Shown here: positions 1 through 6,939 of the stretch, piece by piece
Layout of the letters: every line of letters starts with the position of its first letter
How positions within the stretch are numbered: the first letter of the stretch is position 1
Assembly: GCA_913009635.1 (NCBI GenBank)
Contig: CAJVXI010000009.1
Location: 1 to 36,547 of the forward strand
Source of the DNA: an uncultured bacterium
Lineage (GTDB): Bacteria; Patescibacteriota; Minisyncoccia; UBA6257; UBA9933
Length of the DNA stretch: 36,547 bases
Reading direction: 5' to 3'
Program-made: the position numbers and the translations under genes
The notes under the pieces: model-generated
Seen by the model: only the letters and a program-made list of their open reading frames with translations
What the model was told of the DNA's origin: nothing
The model's database searches: none

Positions 1-238
1 CGGACTTTGCCTCTAAAATCACGAAAGGAAATCCTTTTTCATCAAGAAACAGAAAATCTATAAAGCCGTTTTTTGTTTTTTCAAAATTGTGGCCGAGCGT
101 ATCAATATCTTTTTCCGATATTTTTACACCATACTCTAGGGCTATGTTTGCCTCGCCTTTTTCATTATTAAAAAATCTCCAACCAGCCCTTTGGAGTAAT
201 TCGTTGATTTTGATTCTAGCTTTTGCTTCTTTTTGCAT
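1..238 (-). CDS. hsdR: Type I restriction enzyme R subunit (HsdR), N-terminal part
   Basis: This is the first 79 codons of a gene that leaves the window at its left edge. The ATG at 238 gives MQKEAKARIKINELLQ, followed by the typical start of the HSDR_N nuclease domain. The PD-(D/E)xK core is visible as FIDFLF and then VILEAKS, that is, Asp followed by Glu-x-Lys. In the family this domain cuts DNA and is followed by a DEAD-box translocase that works with HsdM and HsdS. Those parts lie outside the window and cannot be checked. The gene is downstream of fic on the same strand, with about 120 nt between them. It suggests the edge of a restriction-modification island. A type III or orphan helicase with the same N-domain is the alternative. 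Confidence 0.75.
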   Translation of the reverse strand, partial: MQKEAKARIKINELLQRAGWRFFNNEKGEANIALEYGVKISEKDIDTLGHNFEKTKNGFIDFLFLDEKGFPFVILEAKS

Positions 239-362
239 AATTTATTTCATCAAATTATTTCGCCATAGATGGATAGGCAACCGCAACACCAAACGCGTCT
301 GGGACTTTTGCTTTTTCTAAAAATATCCGTCATTTTCCCCAGAGTTATTTCTTTCCGTCTTT

Positions 363-1544
363 TTATCTTTTCTTGGCGCGCGCATCACGAAACGTATCGT
401 CAAAGATTTCATAATAATCCGCATAGATGTATTTCTGGCCATAATCAGCATCACCAAGTGGCTCAAGAATCTTCAAGCTCTTGAGTCGTTCAATAATATT
501 ATACGCTCCTTGCGGAGAGAATCCTGTCCATTTCATTATTTCCGCCACGCCCACAATCGGCTGACTGAAAAGCTTGCGTACTATTTCCAAAGTAGATTCA
601 GCTGATTTTTTGCCAAGCTTTTGCATTTTGGTAAAGTCATGGTCGCGTAGAGCAGTAATTTTTGTGCATGTCTCAATAGAAGAATCAGCGATTTCCGTCA
701 CGCCCTCAAGAAAAAACTCAAGCCATCCATCGATATTCGCATTTTCGTCATGATATTCCTGCAATTTTTGGTAATACAGTTTTTGGTGTTTTTTGAAATA
801 ACTTGAAAGATAAAGCACAGGCAGTTCCAAAAGTTTTGCGTGATGAATATGCATGGCAATAAGTATGCGTCCTGCGCGGCCGTTGCCGTCCGTAAATGGA
901 TGGATAGTTTCAAATTGCGCGTGTAGAAACCCCGCCTTTACAAGAGAAGGGTATTCATCTTTGGTATGGAAAAATTTTTCTAAATGATCAAGCGATTTGT
1001 GCATATCTTCAACATTTGGCGGCACAAATGACGCATCTGTCGGAGTTTTTCCGCCAATCCAATTTTGTGAACGTCGAAACTCACCAGGATACGCATGTTG
1101 GGTTGATCGCGCGCCAGTCATTAGCTTTTTATGAATTTCTTTTATAAGCCGCAGAGAAATTGGCAGAGTTTCTGTTCTCTTGATGCCATAATTTACCGCT
1201 TCAACGTAATGAATAATATCGTCTACATCCGGATGCATGCGGGATTTTTCTTCTGTAACCGAAGCGGCAACCGCGTCTTGCAAGGTAGCTTTGGTGCCCT
1301 CTATTTGACTGGAATATGCCGCATCTTTTTTTATAAACATTAGAAGAAAAAAATCCTTATCCGGCAAAAGCCTTGTGATGCCATCGAGCTTGCCTACCAA
1401 TCTAATGGCCTCTTCATTCTTTTTATAGAGCTTTGGACTAATGGGAAAACCATCTTTTGGAGGGAAATCAAAAGGAGTAAAGGATTTAAATCCTTCTTTT
1501 TGTTGAATATATCGGCCAATTTTTGGTTTGTTGATGTTGCTCAT
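363..1544 (-). CDS. Fic family AMP-transferase (adenylyltransferase) with winged helix
   Basis: A 393-aa Fic protein. The active-site motif HPFTDGNGRAGR is complete at residues 215-226; His215 is the expected catalytic base for transfer of AMP or another NMP to a target hydroxyl. An inhibitory helix motif of the (S/T)xxxE(G/N) type, SSQIEG, lies N-terminal at 78-83, so this is a class II, self-inhibited Fic. The order is a Fic/DOC N-terminal region (about 20-110), the Fic core (about 115-285) and a C-terminal winged-helix segment (about 315-380) that could bind DNA. The start is supported by the promoter and the three half-sites just upstream. Those sites, together with the winged helix, suggest autoregulation. 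It lies next to hsdR, a common accessory or defence setting. The target is unknown. Confidence 0.88.
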   Translation of the reverse strand: MSNINKPKIGRYIQQKEGFKSFTPFDFPPKDGFPISPKLYKKNEEAIRLVGKLDGITRLLPDKDFFLLMFIKKDAAYSSQIEGTKATLQDAVAASVTEEKSRMHPDVDDIIHYVEAVNYGIKRTETLPISLRLIKEIHKKLMTGARSTQHAYPGEFRRSQNWIGGKTPTDASFVPPNVEDMHKSLDHLEKFFHTKDEYPSLVKAGFLHAQFETIHPFTDGNGRAGRILIAMHIHHAKLLELPVLYLSSYFKKHQKLYYQKLQEYHDENANIDGWLEFFLEGVTEIADSSIETCTKITALRDHDFTKMQKLGKKSAESTLEIVRKLFSQPIVGVAEIMKWTGFSPQGAYNIIERLKSLKILEPLGDADYGQKYIYADYYEIFDDTFRDARAKKR

Positions 1545-1547
1545 AGT

Positions 1548-1603
1548 AATATCAACATTATATGCTATTTAGTTGATGTTTGCAAGTCGAATATCAACTA
1601 AAT
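1548..1603. promoter_or_regulatory. Probable fic operator: inverted repeat plus third half-site
   Basis: Arms ATTTAGTTGATGTT (1567-1580) and AATATCAACTAAAT (1590-1603) form a 14-bp inverted repeat with one mismatch and a 9-nt spacer that contains most of the -35 box. A third half-site AATATCAAC (1548-1556) sits between the -10 box and the start codon. Placement over the promoter is what is expected of an autorepressor site, plausibly read by the Fic protein's own winged helix (inference). Confidence 0.65.
1557..1585 (-). promoter_or_regulatory. fic promoter
   Basis: On the minus strand, -35 TTGCAA (1585-1580), a 17-nt spacer and -10 TATAAT (1562-1557). Only 12 nt separate the -10 box from the ATG at 1544, so the predicted 5' UTR is about 5 nt and lacks a Shine-Dalgarno site. 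Confidence 0.7.
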
Positions 1604-1961
1604 TTTAAAACCGACTTTTTTAAATCGATTTCTAATTTCTTAAATAATTCTTTCATATTCACAATTTTAGTATATCTTTAATTGTATTTTCGTACAATCA
1701 ATAATGATTGCGGTTGAATGGCTCATCGCGTTGAGCCATTTATTATTTAAGAGTATAAAAACGCCTTGTCTGATTTCTCCGGATTTGACGCGAAATTTGA
1801 CGCAATTAAATCCAACCTTTTGGAGCTATAAGAATTAGGCGGTTATCCACAGCTTTAATGTCTTTTTTGGTAATTTAAGGTATAATTAAATAGATAACAA
1901 TTTTAAAAAGGTCGAATACAATAAACTTATCGCGAAATTTAGCGAAAAATATTATTGAATT
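1604..1961. other. Intergenic region with hairpin, single DnaA-box match and -10 box
   Basis: No gene is supported here. Visible are a short inverted repeat ATTGTA/TACAAT (1681-1698), a stem AATGGCTCA/TGAGCCATT (1717-1740) followed by a T/A-rich run, one perfect DnaA-box match TTATCCACA (1843-1851) and a TATAAT box (1881-1886). The latter may start the 1962 gene with a leader of about 70 nt. A single DnaA box without a cluster does not make an origin. Confidence 0.5.
1717..1746. terminator. Hairpin, possible terminator
   Basis: 9-bp perfect stem AATGGCTCA with loop TCGCGT and arm TGAGCCATT, then TATTATTT. The T-run is weak. No gene clearly ends here, so it could also be the remnant of a small transcript. 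Confidence 0.4.
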
Positions 1962-2639
1962 ATGACAATTCAAAATTGGACAGATATAATTGTAAGTTCT
2001 CTTCAAAATCTTTGGGGGACAGTAGCTGGTTTTTTACCGTCACTTATCGGAGCTTTAATAGTATTTATTATTGGCTTGGTGGTGGCAGCCGTATTGGGCT
2101 CTTTAGTTGAGCGATTAATTAGCGCTCTTAAAATAGATTCAGTTCTTAAGAAGCTTCGTTTTGGTCCCTATTTTGAACGAGCTGGTCTTCAGATTAATTC
2201 AGGCCGGTTTGTAGGTCGTTTAGTTTATTGGTTTTTGGTTATCGCCTTTATTTTAGCAGCTTCTGATATTTTAGGATTTTGGGCGCTTTCAAGTTTCTTA
2301 ACTGATGTCTTAATTTATATCCCGAATATTATTATTGCTGTTTTGATAATGTTGACGGCAGTGGTCGTGGGGTCTTTCCTAAGGTCATTGGTTAAAGCTT
2401 CGGTAACCGCATCCAAACTACACGCTTCAAAATTTTTAGGAACTCTTACTTGGTGGTCAGTAATAATCTTCGGTCTTCTTGCTGCTTTAACTCAGCTTGG
2501 TATTGCCGTTGCTATTATTAATACACTGATTACTGGTTTGATAGCGATGATTGCCTTAGCTGGCGGTATTGCTTTCGGATTGGGCGGCAAAGATTATGCT
2601 GCTTCTCTTATAGAGAAACTTAAACGAGAAACTGAGTAA
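1962..2639 (+). CDS. Conserved TM-helix membrane protein (CmpX/MscS-related)
   Basis: A 225-aa integral membrane protein with about five hydrophobic segments (roughly residues 18-48, 85-106, 114-140, 163-182 and 186-208). The last segment is Gly/Ala-rich, IALAGGIAFGLGGKDYA, as in the pore helix of MscS-type channels. The family of short conserved TM-helix proteins (CmpX-like) is usually linked to mechanosensitive channels and envelope stress. There is no cytoplasmic beta domain of the kind seen in the mscS gene at 30602. It is a single-gene unit with a strong terminator behind it. No Shine-Dalgarno site is seen before the ATG. The family is fairly clear; the channel activity is inferred. Confidence 0.7.
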   Translation: MTIQNWTDIIVSSLQNLWGTVAGFLPSLIGALIVFIIGLVVAAVLGSLVERLISALKIDSVLKKLRFGPYFERAGLQINSGRFVGRLVYWFLVIAFILAASDILGFWALSSFLTDVLIYIPNIIIAVLIMLTAVVVGSFLRSLVKASVTASKLHASKFLGTLTWWSVIIFGLLAALTQLGIAVAIINTLITGLIAMIALAGGIAFGLGGKDYAASLIEKLKRETE

Positions 2640-2664
2640 AATAAACTTCAAAGTTTAAAAATCT

Positions 2665-2696
2665 AAAAAGAGCGCTAAAGCGCTCTTTTTGTTTTT
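2665..2696 (+). terminator. Rho-independent terminator
   Basis: Perfect 12-bp stem AAAAAGAGCGCT / AGCGCTCTTTTT around two A residues, followed by more T. It ends the 1962 gene 25 nt after its stop codon. Confidence 0.9.
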
Positions 2697-2727
2697 TACC
2701 AAATAGTGCTGTAATTTTAAATTAAAG

Positions 2728-2757
2728 TTGACTATTGGGCTTGATTTTTATTATTAT
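2728..2757 (+). promoter_or_regulatory. glyA promoter, leaderless
   Basis: TTGACT (2728-2733), an 18-nt spacer and TATTAT (2752-2757), ending 7 nt before the GTG start at 2765. Transcription should begin on or next to the start codon. Confidence 0.65.
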
Positions 2758-2764
2758 AAATTAA

Positions 2765-3979
2765 GTGAAAGATAGAATCTTAAATAATTTAATTAAAAAA
2801 GAAATTAATCGTCAGCAAAAGACGATTAATTTAATTGCTTCTGAAAATTTTGTTTCTCCAGAAATTCTAAAAATTGTCGGTTCTCCATTAATGAATAAAT
2901 ATTCAGAAGGATACGCGACAAAAAATAGGCGTTATTATCCAGGGAATCAATATTATGACAAGATTGAGAATTTAACTATTAAAAGAGCCAAAGAGGCCTT
3001 TAAATTAGGAAAGAATTGGCATGTTAATGTTCAATCGTATTCCGGCTCTCCGGCTAATTTGGAAATTTATTTTGCTTTAATGAATTTTGGTGATGTTTTA
3101 ATGGGAATGGCTTTGGCTAGCGGAGGGCATTTAACGCACGGTCATAAGGTAAATTTTTCAAGTGCCGCTTATAAAGTAATTCAATACGGAGTTGATGAAA
3201 AAACCGGATTAATAGATTATAAAGAAGTTGAACGATTAGCAAAAAAATATAAGCCAAAAGTTATTGTATCAGGCGCAACAGCTTATCCGCGTAAAATTAA
3301 TTTCAAAAAATTTAGTGAAATAGCTAAAAAAGTTAACGCGTATCATGTGGCGGATATTTCTCATATTGCCGGTTTAATTGTTACTGGTCTTCATCAATCT
3401 CCTTTTCTTTATAGTGATGCAGTAATGACTACAACTCATAAAATTTTACGCGGTCCACGCGCTGCTATAATTTTTTGCAAAAAAGAATTAGCCAGTAAAA
3501 TTGATAAAGCGGTTTTTCCGGGAATGCAGGGCGGGCCCCACAATAATACAATTGCCGCAATCGCTGAAATGTTTTTTGAGACAAAGCAGTTGAAATTCAA
3601 AAAATACCAAAAACAAATTATTAAAAATGCTCAAGTATTGGCGGAATCGTTAAAGAAATTGGGTTTTAATTTGGTTACGGGCGGTACTGATAATCATTTA
3701 ATGTTGATTAATCTTAATAGTGACGGATTAGTAGCGGAGAAAAAATTGGAAAAAGTCGGTATTTTAGCCAATCGTAATTCGGTTCCTGGGGACACTAAAC
3801 CTTTTAGACCTTCCGGGTTGCGCATTGGTACTCCGGCAATTACTACAATGGGAATGAAAGAAAAAGAAATGTGTCAAATCGCTGAATGGATTTATCGAAT
3901 TTTAGTTAAAAATGAATCTCAAAATAAAATTAAGAAAGAAGTAGAAAAACTCTGTCTCAGATTCCCGTTATTAAATTAA
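2765..3979 (+). CDS. glyA: Serine hydroxymethyltransferase
   Basis: A 404-aa PLP enzyme that converts serine plus tetrahydrofolate to glycine plus 5,10-methylene-THF. The PLP Schiff-base lysine is Lys226 in TTTHKILRGPRA. The PLP-contacting Asp and His are visible in VADISH (Asp197, His200), and the substrate loop GGHLTHGH follows the family. The length is close to the usual 410-420 residues and the ends look complete. The start is GTG at 2765, directly behind a good promoter, so the mRNA is probably leaderless. folD, which uses the product, is 1 kb downstream, so the two genes together cover interconversion of one-carbon folates. Confidence 0.95.
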   Translation: MKDRILNNLIKKEINRQQKTINLIASENFVSPEILKIVGSPLMNKYSEGYATKNRRYYPGNQYYDKIENLTIKRAKEAFKLGKNWHVNVQSYSGSPANLEIYFALMNFGDVLMGMALASGGHLTHGHKVNFSSAAYKVIQYGVDEKTGLIDYKEVERLAKKYKPKVIVSGATAYPRKINFKKFSEIAKKVNAYHVADISHIAGLIVTGLHQSPFLYSDAVMTTTHKILRGPRAAIIFCKKELASKIDKAVFPGMQGGPHNNTIAAIAEMFFETKQLKFKKYQKQIIKNAQVLAESLKKLGFNLVTGGTDNHLMLINLNSDGLVAEKKLEKVGILANRNSVPGDTKPFRPSGLRIGTPAITTMGMKEKEMCQIAEWIYRILVKNESQNKIKKEVEKLCLRFPLLN

Positions 3980-3980
3980 T

Positions 3981-4006
3981 CATCGGTGCAGTTGACTGCA
4001 CTGATG
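3981..4006. repeat. GGTGCAGT palindrome, copy 1
   Basis: Stem CATCGGTGCAGT / ACTGCACTGATG (one G-T pair) around a TG loop, two bases after the glyA stop codon. One of three copies between glyA and folD. It includes TTGACT (3992-3997). It may end the glyA transcript as a stem-loop, although the T-run is poor. Confidence 0.75.
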
Positions 4007-4068
4007 AAATTGATTATTCTAAAAAATAAAAACCCAAAGACATAATAAAAATTTAAAAGACATAAGAT

Positions 4069-4341
4069 ATGGTTAATGTCAGCAAAAAATATTTAGAGGA
4101 AAAATTAAAGAACAGAGCATGGGGCGATTTATTAAAACAAGTCAAGACAACAAAATCAATCAGCGATTTTGAAAATATTTTAGCCAAGCGATTAACTTCT
4201 AAAGAATTAATAATGTTGGAGAAGCGGCTGGCGATTGATTCTTTACTGCGCGCCGGTGTACGCCATAATAAAATTAAAAGGATTCTTGATGTTTCTTCGC
4301 ATACCATTACTTTTGTTAAAAGAAATTTAAAAAGAGGATGA
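4069..4341 (+). CDS. TrpR/YerC-like (YecD) DNA-binding regulator
   Basis: A 90-aa all-helical protein matching the TrpR-like YerC/YecD family: an N-terminal helical region, then LTSKELIMLEKRLAIDSLL, and a helix-turn-helix ending SSHTITFVKRNLKRG. The latter parallels the family signature (S/T)xATITRVxR. The full-length family is 90-105 aa, so it is complete. Its ligand and targets cannot be inferred; it is not an obvious tryptophan repressor because no trp genes are near. It lies between two copies of the GGTGCAGT palindrome, which might be read as operators, but the same repeats flank other genes and this link is speculative. Confidence 0.8.
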   Translation: MVNVSKKYLEEKLKNRAWGDLLKQVKTTKSISDFENILAKRLTSKELIMLEKRLAIDSLLRAGVRHNKIKRILDVSSHTITFVKRNLKRG

Positions 4342-4365
4342 TATGGAAATGGCAGGTGTTTTACT

Positions 4366-4383
4366 GGTGCAGTCAATTGCACC
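4366..4383. repeat. GGTGCAGT palindrome, copy 2 (inverted)
   Basis: GGTGCA / TGCACC stem with an extra G-T pair, in the opposite orientation to copies 1 and 3. It lies between the TrpR-like gene and the GreA/B-like gene. Confidence 0.7.
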
Positions 4384-4397
4384 GATAAAATTCATAT

Positions 4398-4874
4398 ATG
4401 AATAAAAAATATCTTATCGAAAAACTCCTAACAGAATTCCAAAAGCAAGCAGGAGAATTGAAAATTGGTTTTGAGTCGGCTTGTCAGTCCGCAATCGACG
4501 CTCCCGGAGCGATGCAATCGAAGTCAGACACAACTAAAAGCCAAATGAGCCGATTAGCGGACAATATTTTATTCTCGTATCAGCAAGTTCAGAATTGTAT
4601 TTCATCCATAAAAGAAAGGGGCTTTCATAAACAATGTGAAGAAGTTGAAATTGGCGCGGTAGTACAAGTAGAAGAAAATCAAAACGAGAATTATTATTTT
4701 ATTTTACCTACTAATTGCGGAGGACAACACATTGAATTAGAAGGGGAAAAGATAAGCGCGATATCGGATAAATCTCCAGTAGCGCAGGCGCTTCTTAATA
4801 AAAAAATCGGCGATGTAATAAAAATTAAAGTGCCGGCCGGCCTGCGCACCTTAATTATTAAAAACATTAAATAA
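4398..4874 (+). CDS. GreA/GreB-family transcription factor
   Basis: A 158-aa protein. The C-terminal half (about 85-158) is a Gre-type FKBP-like domain. ISDKSPVAQALLNKKIGD and the final KVPAGLRTLIIKNI follow the family pattern of SPxGxALxGKxxGD and a closing beta strand. The N-terminal half (about 1-80) is helical, as in the coiled coil that enters the RNA polymerase secondary channel, but it is divergent (ESACQSAIDAPGAMQSKSDT) and acidic tip residues are not obvious. It may therefore rescue stalled polymerase or only bind its secondary channel. No close operon partner is seen, and it is flanked by palindrome copies 2 and 3. Confidence 0.75.
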   Translation: MNKKYLIEKLLTEFQKQAGELKIGFESACQSAIDAPGAMQSKSDTTKSQMSRLADNILFSYQQVQNCISSIKERGFHKQCEEVEIGAVVQVEENQNENYYFILPTNCGGQHIELEGEKISAISDKSPVAQALLNKKIGDVIKIKVPAGLRTLIIKNIK

Positions 4875-4897
4875 GAACAATTAACTTTTAAAAATAG

Positions 4898-4917
4898 CGG
4901 TGCAGTTGACTGCACTG
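4898..4917. repeat. GGTGCAGT palindrome, copy 3
   Basis: CGGTGCAGTTGACTGCACTG, the same core and orientation as copy 1. Its TTGACT (4906-4911) serves as the -35 box of the folD promoter. Confidence 0.75.
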
Positions 4918-4934
4918 ACAAGTATTTATATTAT
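4906..4934 (+). promoter_or_regulatory. folD promoter, leaderless, -35 inside a palindrome
   Basis: TTGACT (4906-4911), a 17-nt spacer and TATTAT (4929-4934). The ATG at 4943 follows 8 nt later, so the mRNA should be nearly leaderless. Confidence 0.65.
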
Positions 4935-4942
4935 ACTTACTT

Positions 4943-5821
4943 ATGCTTATGGAAAAAATTGACGGCGTTAAAATTGCCGAGGAGATAATCCAAAGATTAA
5001 AAAAACGAGAAAAGCCAAAAAAAATTTTAGCAGCTATTTTGGTTGGGGATAATTCAGAATCTTTAAGTTTTTTAAAACAAAAAGAAAAAATCGCTAAAGA
5101 ATTAAGTGTTGATTTCAGGATTTATAAATTTTCAGAAGATACTAAAAACGACGATTTACGTAAAGAAGTCGGTAAAATCGCTTCCTTAAAAAATGTTGGC
5201 GGAGTGATTATTCAATTACCATTACCAGATCATTTAAACAGACATTATATTTTAAACGTTATTCCTCGCGAAAAAGACGTAGATGTTTTAGGAGAACGGG
5301 CATTAGGAGCTTTTTATACCGGTAGAAATCCAATTTTACCTCCAGCTGTAGCAACCGTTGAAGAAATCTTAAATTCTAAATCCTATATTTTAAATTCTAA
5401 AAAAGTTGCGGTAGTCGGCGCTGGTTTTTTGGTGGGCAAGCCGGTTATTACTTGGCTTATGAGCCCTGTTAGGGGCGAAAAAGTAAAAGAATTGTGCGTT
5501 TTTAAAAGTGGAAGCGATTTATCTAAATTAAAAAATTTTGATTTAATTATTTCCGGTGTTGGCCAAGCTGGTATTATAAAACCAGAGATGTTAAAAGATA
5601 ATGTTGGAGTAATTGATTTCGGGTATAGTATAAAACAAGAATCAAGAATTATGAATAATGAATCAAGCAAAAAAATTTACGGAGATTTTGATGTTTCTCG
5701 TATTCAAGATTCAAGATTCAAGATTCATGCTTCAGGATTTTACACGCCCACGCCCGGTGGCACAGGGCCGATTTTAGTAGCGAAACTTTTTGAGAATTTT
5801 TATAATTTAAACGCCGATTAA
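4943..5821 (+). CDS. folD: Bifunctional methylene-THF dehydrogenase/cyclohydrolase
   Basis: A 292-aa FolD, which oxidises 5,10-methylene-THF and hydrolyses the methenyl form to 10-formyl-THF. Family blocks are in order: SFLKQKEK (catalytic lysine region), GGVIIQLPLPDHL, PREKDVDVLG, the Rossmann turn VVGAGFLVGKP and the closing TPTPGGTGPI. Odd points: the usual GRS of the NADP loop is GAG here. Two stretches, EEILNSKSYILNSKK and the run SRIQDSRFKIHASG, are coded by tandem AATTCTAAA- and AAGATTC-like repeats and look like tolerated insertions. ATG 4943 or 4949 could be the start; promoter spacing favours 4943. It converges on recA, sharing a 29-bp palindrome. Confidence 0.93.
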   Translation: MLMEKIDGVKIAEEIIQRLKKREKPKKILAAILVGDNSESLSFLKQKEKIAKELSVDFRIYKFSEDTKNDDLRKEVGKIASLKNVGGVIIQLPLPDHLNRHYILNVIPREKDVDVLGERALGAFYTGRNPILPPAVATVEEILNSKSYILNSKKVAVVGAGFLVGKPVITWLMSPVRGEKVKELCVFKSGSDLSKLKNFDLIISGVGQAGIIKPEMLKDNVGVIDFGYSIKQESRIMNNESSKKIYGDFDVSRIQDSRFKIHASGFYTPTPGGTGPILVAKLFENFYNLNAD

Positions 5822-5848
5822 TCTTACGAGACTAAGTCTCGTAAGATT
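5820..5848. repeat. 29-bp palindrome A, copy 1 (bidirectional terminator)
   Basis: Arms AATCTTACGAGACT / AGTCTCGTAAGATT with a single central A. It exactly bridges the stop codons of folD and recA and probably terminates both transcripts; a T-rich run follows on the plus side. The same 29 bp occurs at 29431-29459 inside an rluD-like gene. Confidence 0.9.
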
Positions 5849-6858
5849 TATTTTGTGGCGGAAATTAATTTTTTCTTGATGTCATTAAGCAGCTTTTTGT
5901 CTTCTTTTAATTTTTCTCTGACCGCTTCGATACCAACTCCTAATTTTTGACCTTCAAAGCTGTAAGTGTTTCCTGATTTAGTAGTTACTCCGTGCTTGAT
6001 TGCCATATTTAAGATATCGCCTTCATAAGAAATGCCCTCGCCGTACATAATGTCAAATTCAGCGATTTTAAACGGCGACGCAACTTTATTTTTAACTACT
6101 TTTGCTTTAGTGCGATTACCTATAACATCCTCGCCTTTTTTAATTTGCGCGATTCGGCGCAAGTCAATTCTTACTGAAGCGTAAAATTTTAATGCTCGGC
6201 CTCCAGGAGTAGTTGTTTTTTCTCCATAACCCATCATCCCGATTTTTTCACGTATTTGATTGATAAATATTATTAAAGCGTTGTTTTTATGAGCAAGAGT
6301 CGTAAGTTTTCTTAATGCTTGGCTCATCATTCGCGCCTGTAATCCGATAAATTGTATTCCCATTTCGCCTTCAATTTCAGCTTTTGGCGTAAGAGCGGCT
6401 ACCGAATCAACAATAATTACGTCAATTATTCCGGAACGCACAAGATTTTCCAAAATATTTAACGCATCCTCTCCGCTGTCCGGCTGGGAAATTAATAAAT
6501 CAGAAATTTTTACTCCTAATTTTTTGGCGTAATCCGGGTCAAGCGCGTGCTCCGCGTCAATATAGGCGGCTTTACCTCCTTGTTTTTGAATTTCGGCAAT
6601 AGCATGAAGCGCTAAAGTGCTTTTTCCCGACATTTCCGGGCCAAAAACTTCCACAATTCTTCCAAGCGGAAAACCGCCGACTCCAAGAGCTAAATCAAGC
6701 GAAAATGAACCGGTAGAAACTATTGCTACATTAGCTTTTTTAACATCGCCTAATCTCATTATTACTCCTTCGCCGAATTTATCCTGCAATGATTCTAAGA
6801 GTTTATCTATACTTTCTTTCTTCTCTGGTTTTTTGTTTTCTTCTGCGTTTTTTTTCAT
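5848..6858 (-). CDS. recA: RecA recombinase
   Basis: A 336-aa RecA, the DNA strand-exchange ATPase. Walker A is GPEMSGKST (residues 73-81; the usual form is GPESSGKTT), Walker B is VIIVDS (147-152), and the L2 loop region is [22 protein letters not shown] (199-220). The C-terminal domain ends in a short lysine-rich tail. The length is normal to slightly short. It is the last gene of the minus-strand group ftsK, rodZ-like, recA. The ATG at 6858 has no Shine-Dalgarno site. A palindrome-rich 80-nt gap separates it from the RodZ-like gene. No LexA gene or obvious SOS box was seen in the window. Confidence 0.97.
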   Translation of the reverse strand: MKKNAEENKKPEKKESIDKLLESLQDKFGEGVIMRLGDVKKANVAIVSTGSFSLDLALGVGGFPLGRIVEVFGPEMSGKSTLALHAIAEIQKQGGKAAYIDAEHALDPDYAKKLGVKISDLLISQPDSGEDALNILENLVRSGIIDVIIVDSVAALTPKAEIEGEMGIQFIGLQARMMSQALRKLTTLAHKNNALIIFINQIREKIGMMGYGEKTTTPGGRALKFYASVRIDLRRIAQIKKGEDVIGNRTKAKVVKNKVASPFKIAEFDIMYGEGISYEGDILNMAIKHGVTTKSGNTYSFEGQKLGVGIEAVREKLKEDKKLLNDIKKKLISATK

Positions 6859-6884
6859 AAAAGTGTTCGCGAATTACAAATCTT

Positions 6885-6914
6885 TGCGAATATGGCGAAT
6901 TCGCTATATTCGCA
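6885..6914. repeat. 30-bp near-perfect palindrome upstream of recA
   Basis: TGCGAATATGGCGAA / TTCGCTATATTCGCA, centred on GAATTC, with one imperfect pair per arm. Further GCGAAT-type words flank it (6866-6925). In the mRNA it would form a long stem about 30 nt before recA, so it could act as a processing or translation-control element. Confidence 0.7.
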
Positions 6915-6939
6915 GGTATTCGCTAATTAGTGATTACTC

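Noticed and set aside
239-362. Gene between hsdR and fic on the minus strand
   Set aside because: Short frames exist (one ends VAVAYPSMAK), but there is no start codon with context and no family match; it may be a remnant.
1843-1851. Replication origin based on the DnaA box TTATCCACA
   Set aside because: Only single perfect boxes are seen (1843 and 29739), with no cluster, no dnaA or dnaN nearby and no clear unwinding region.
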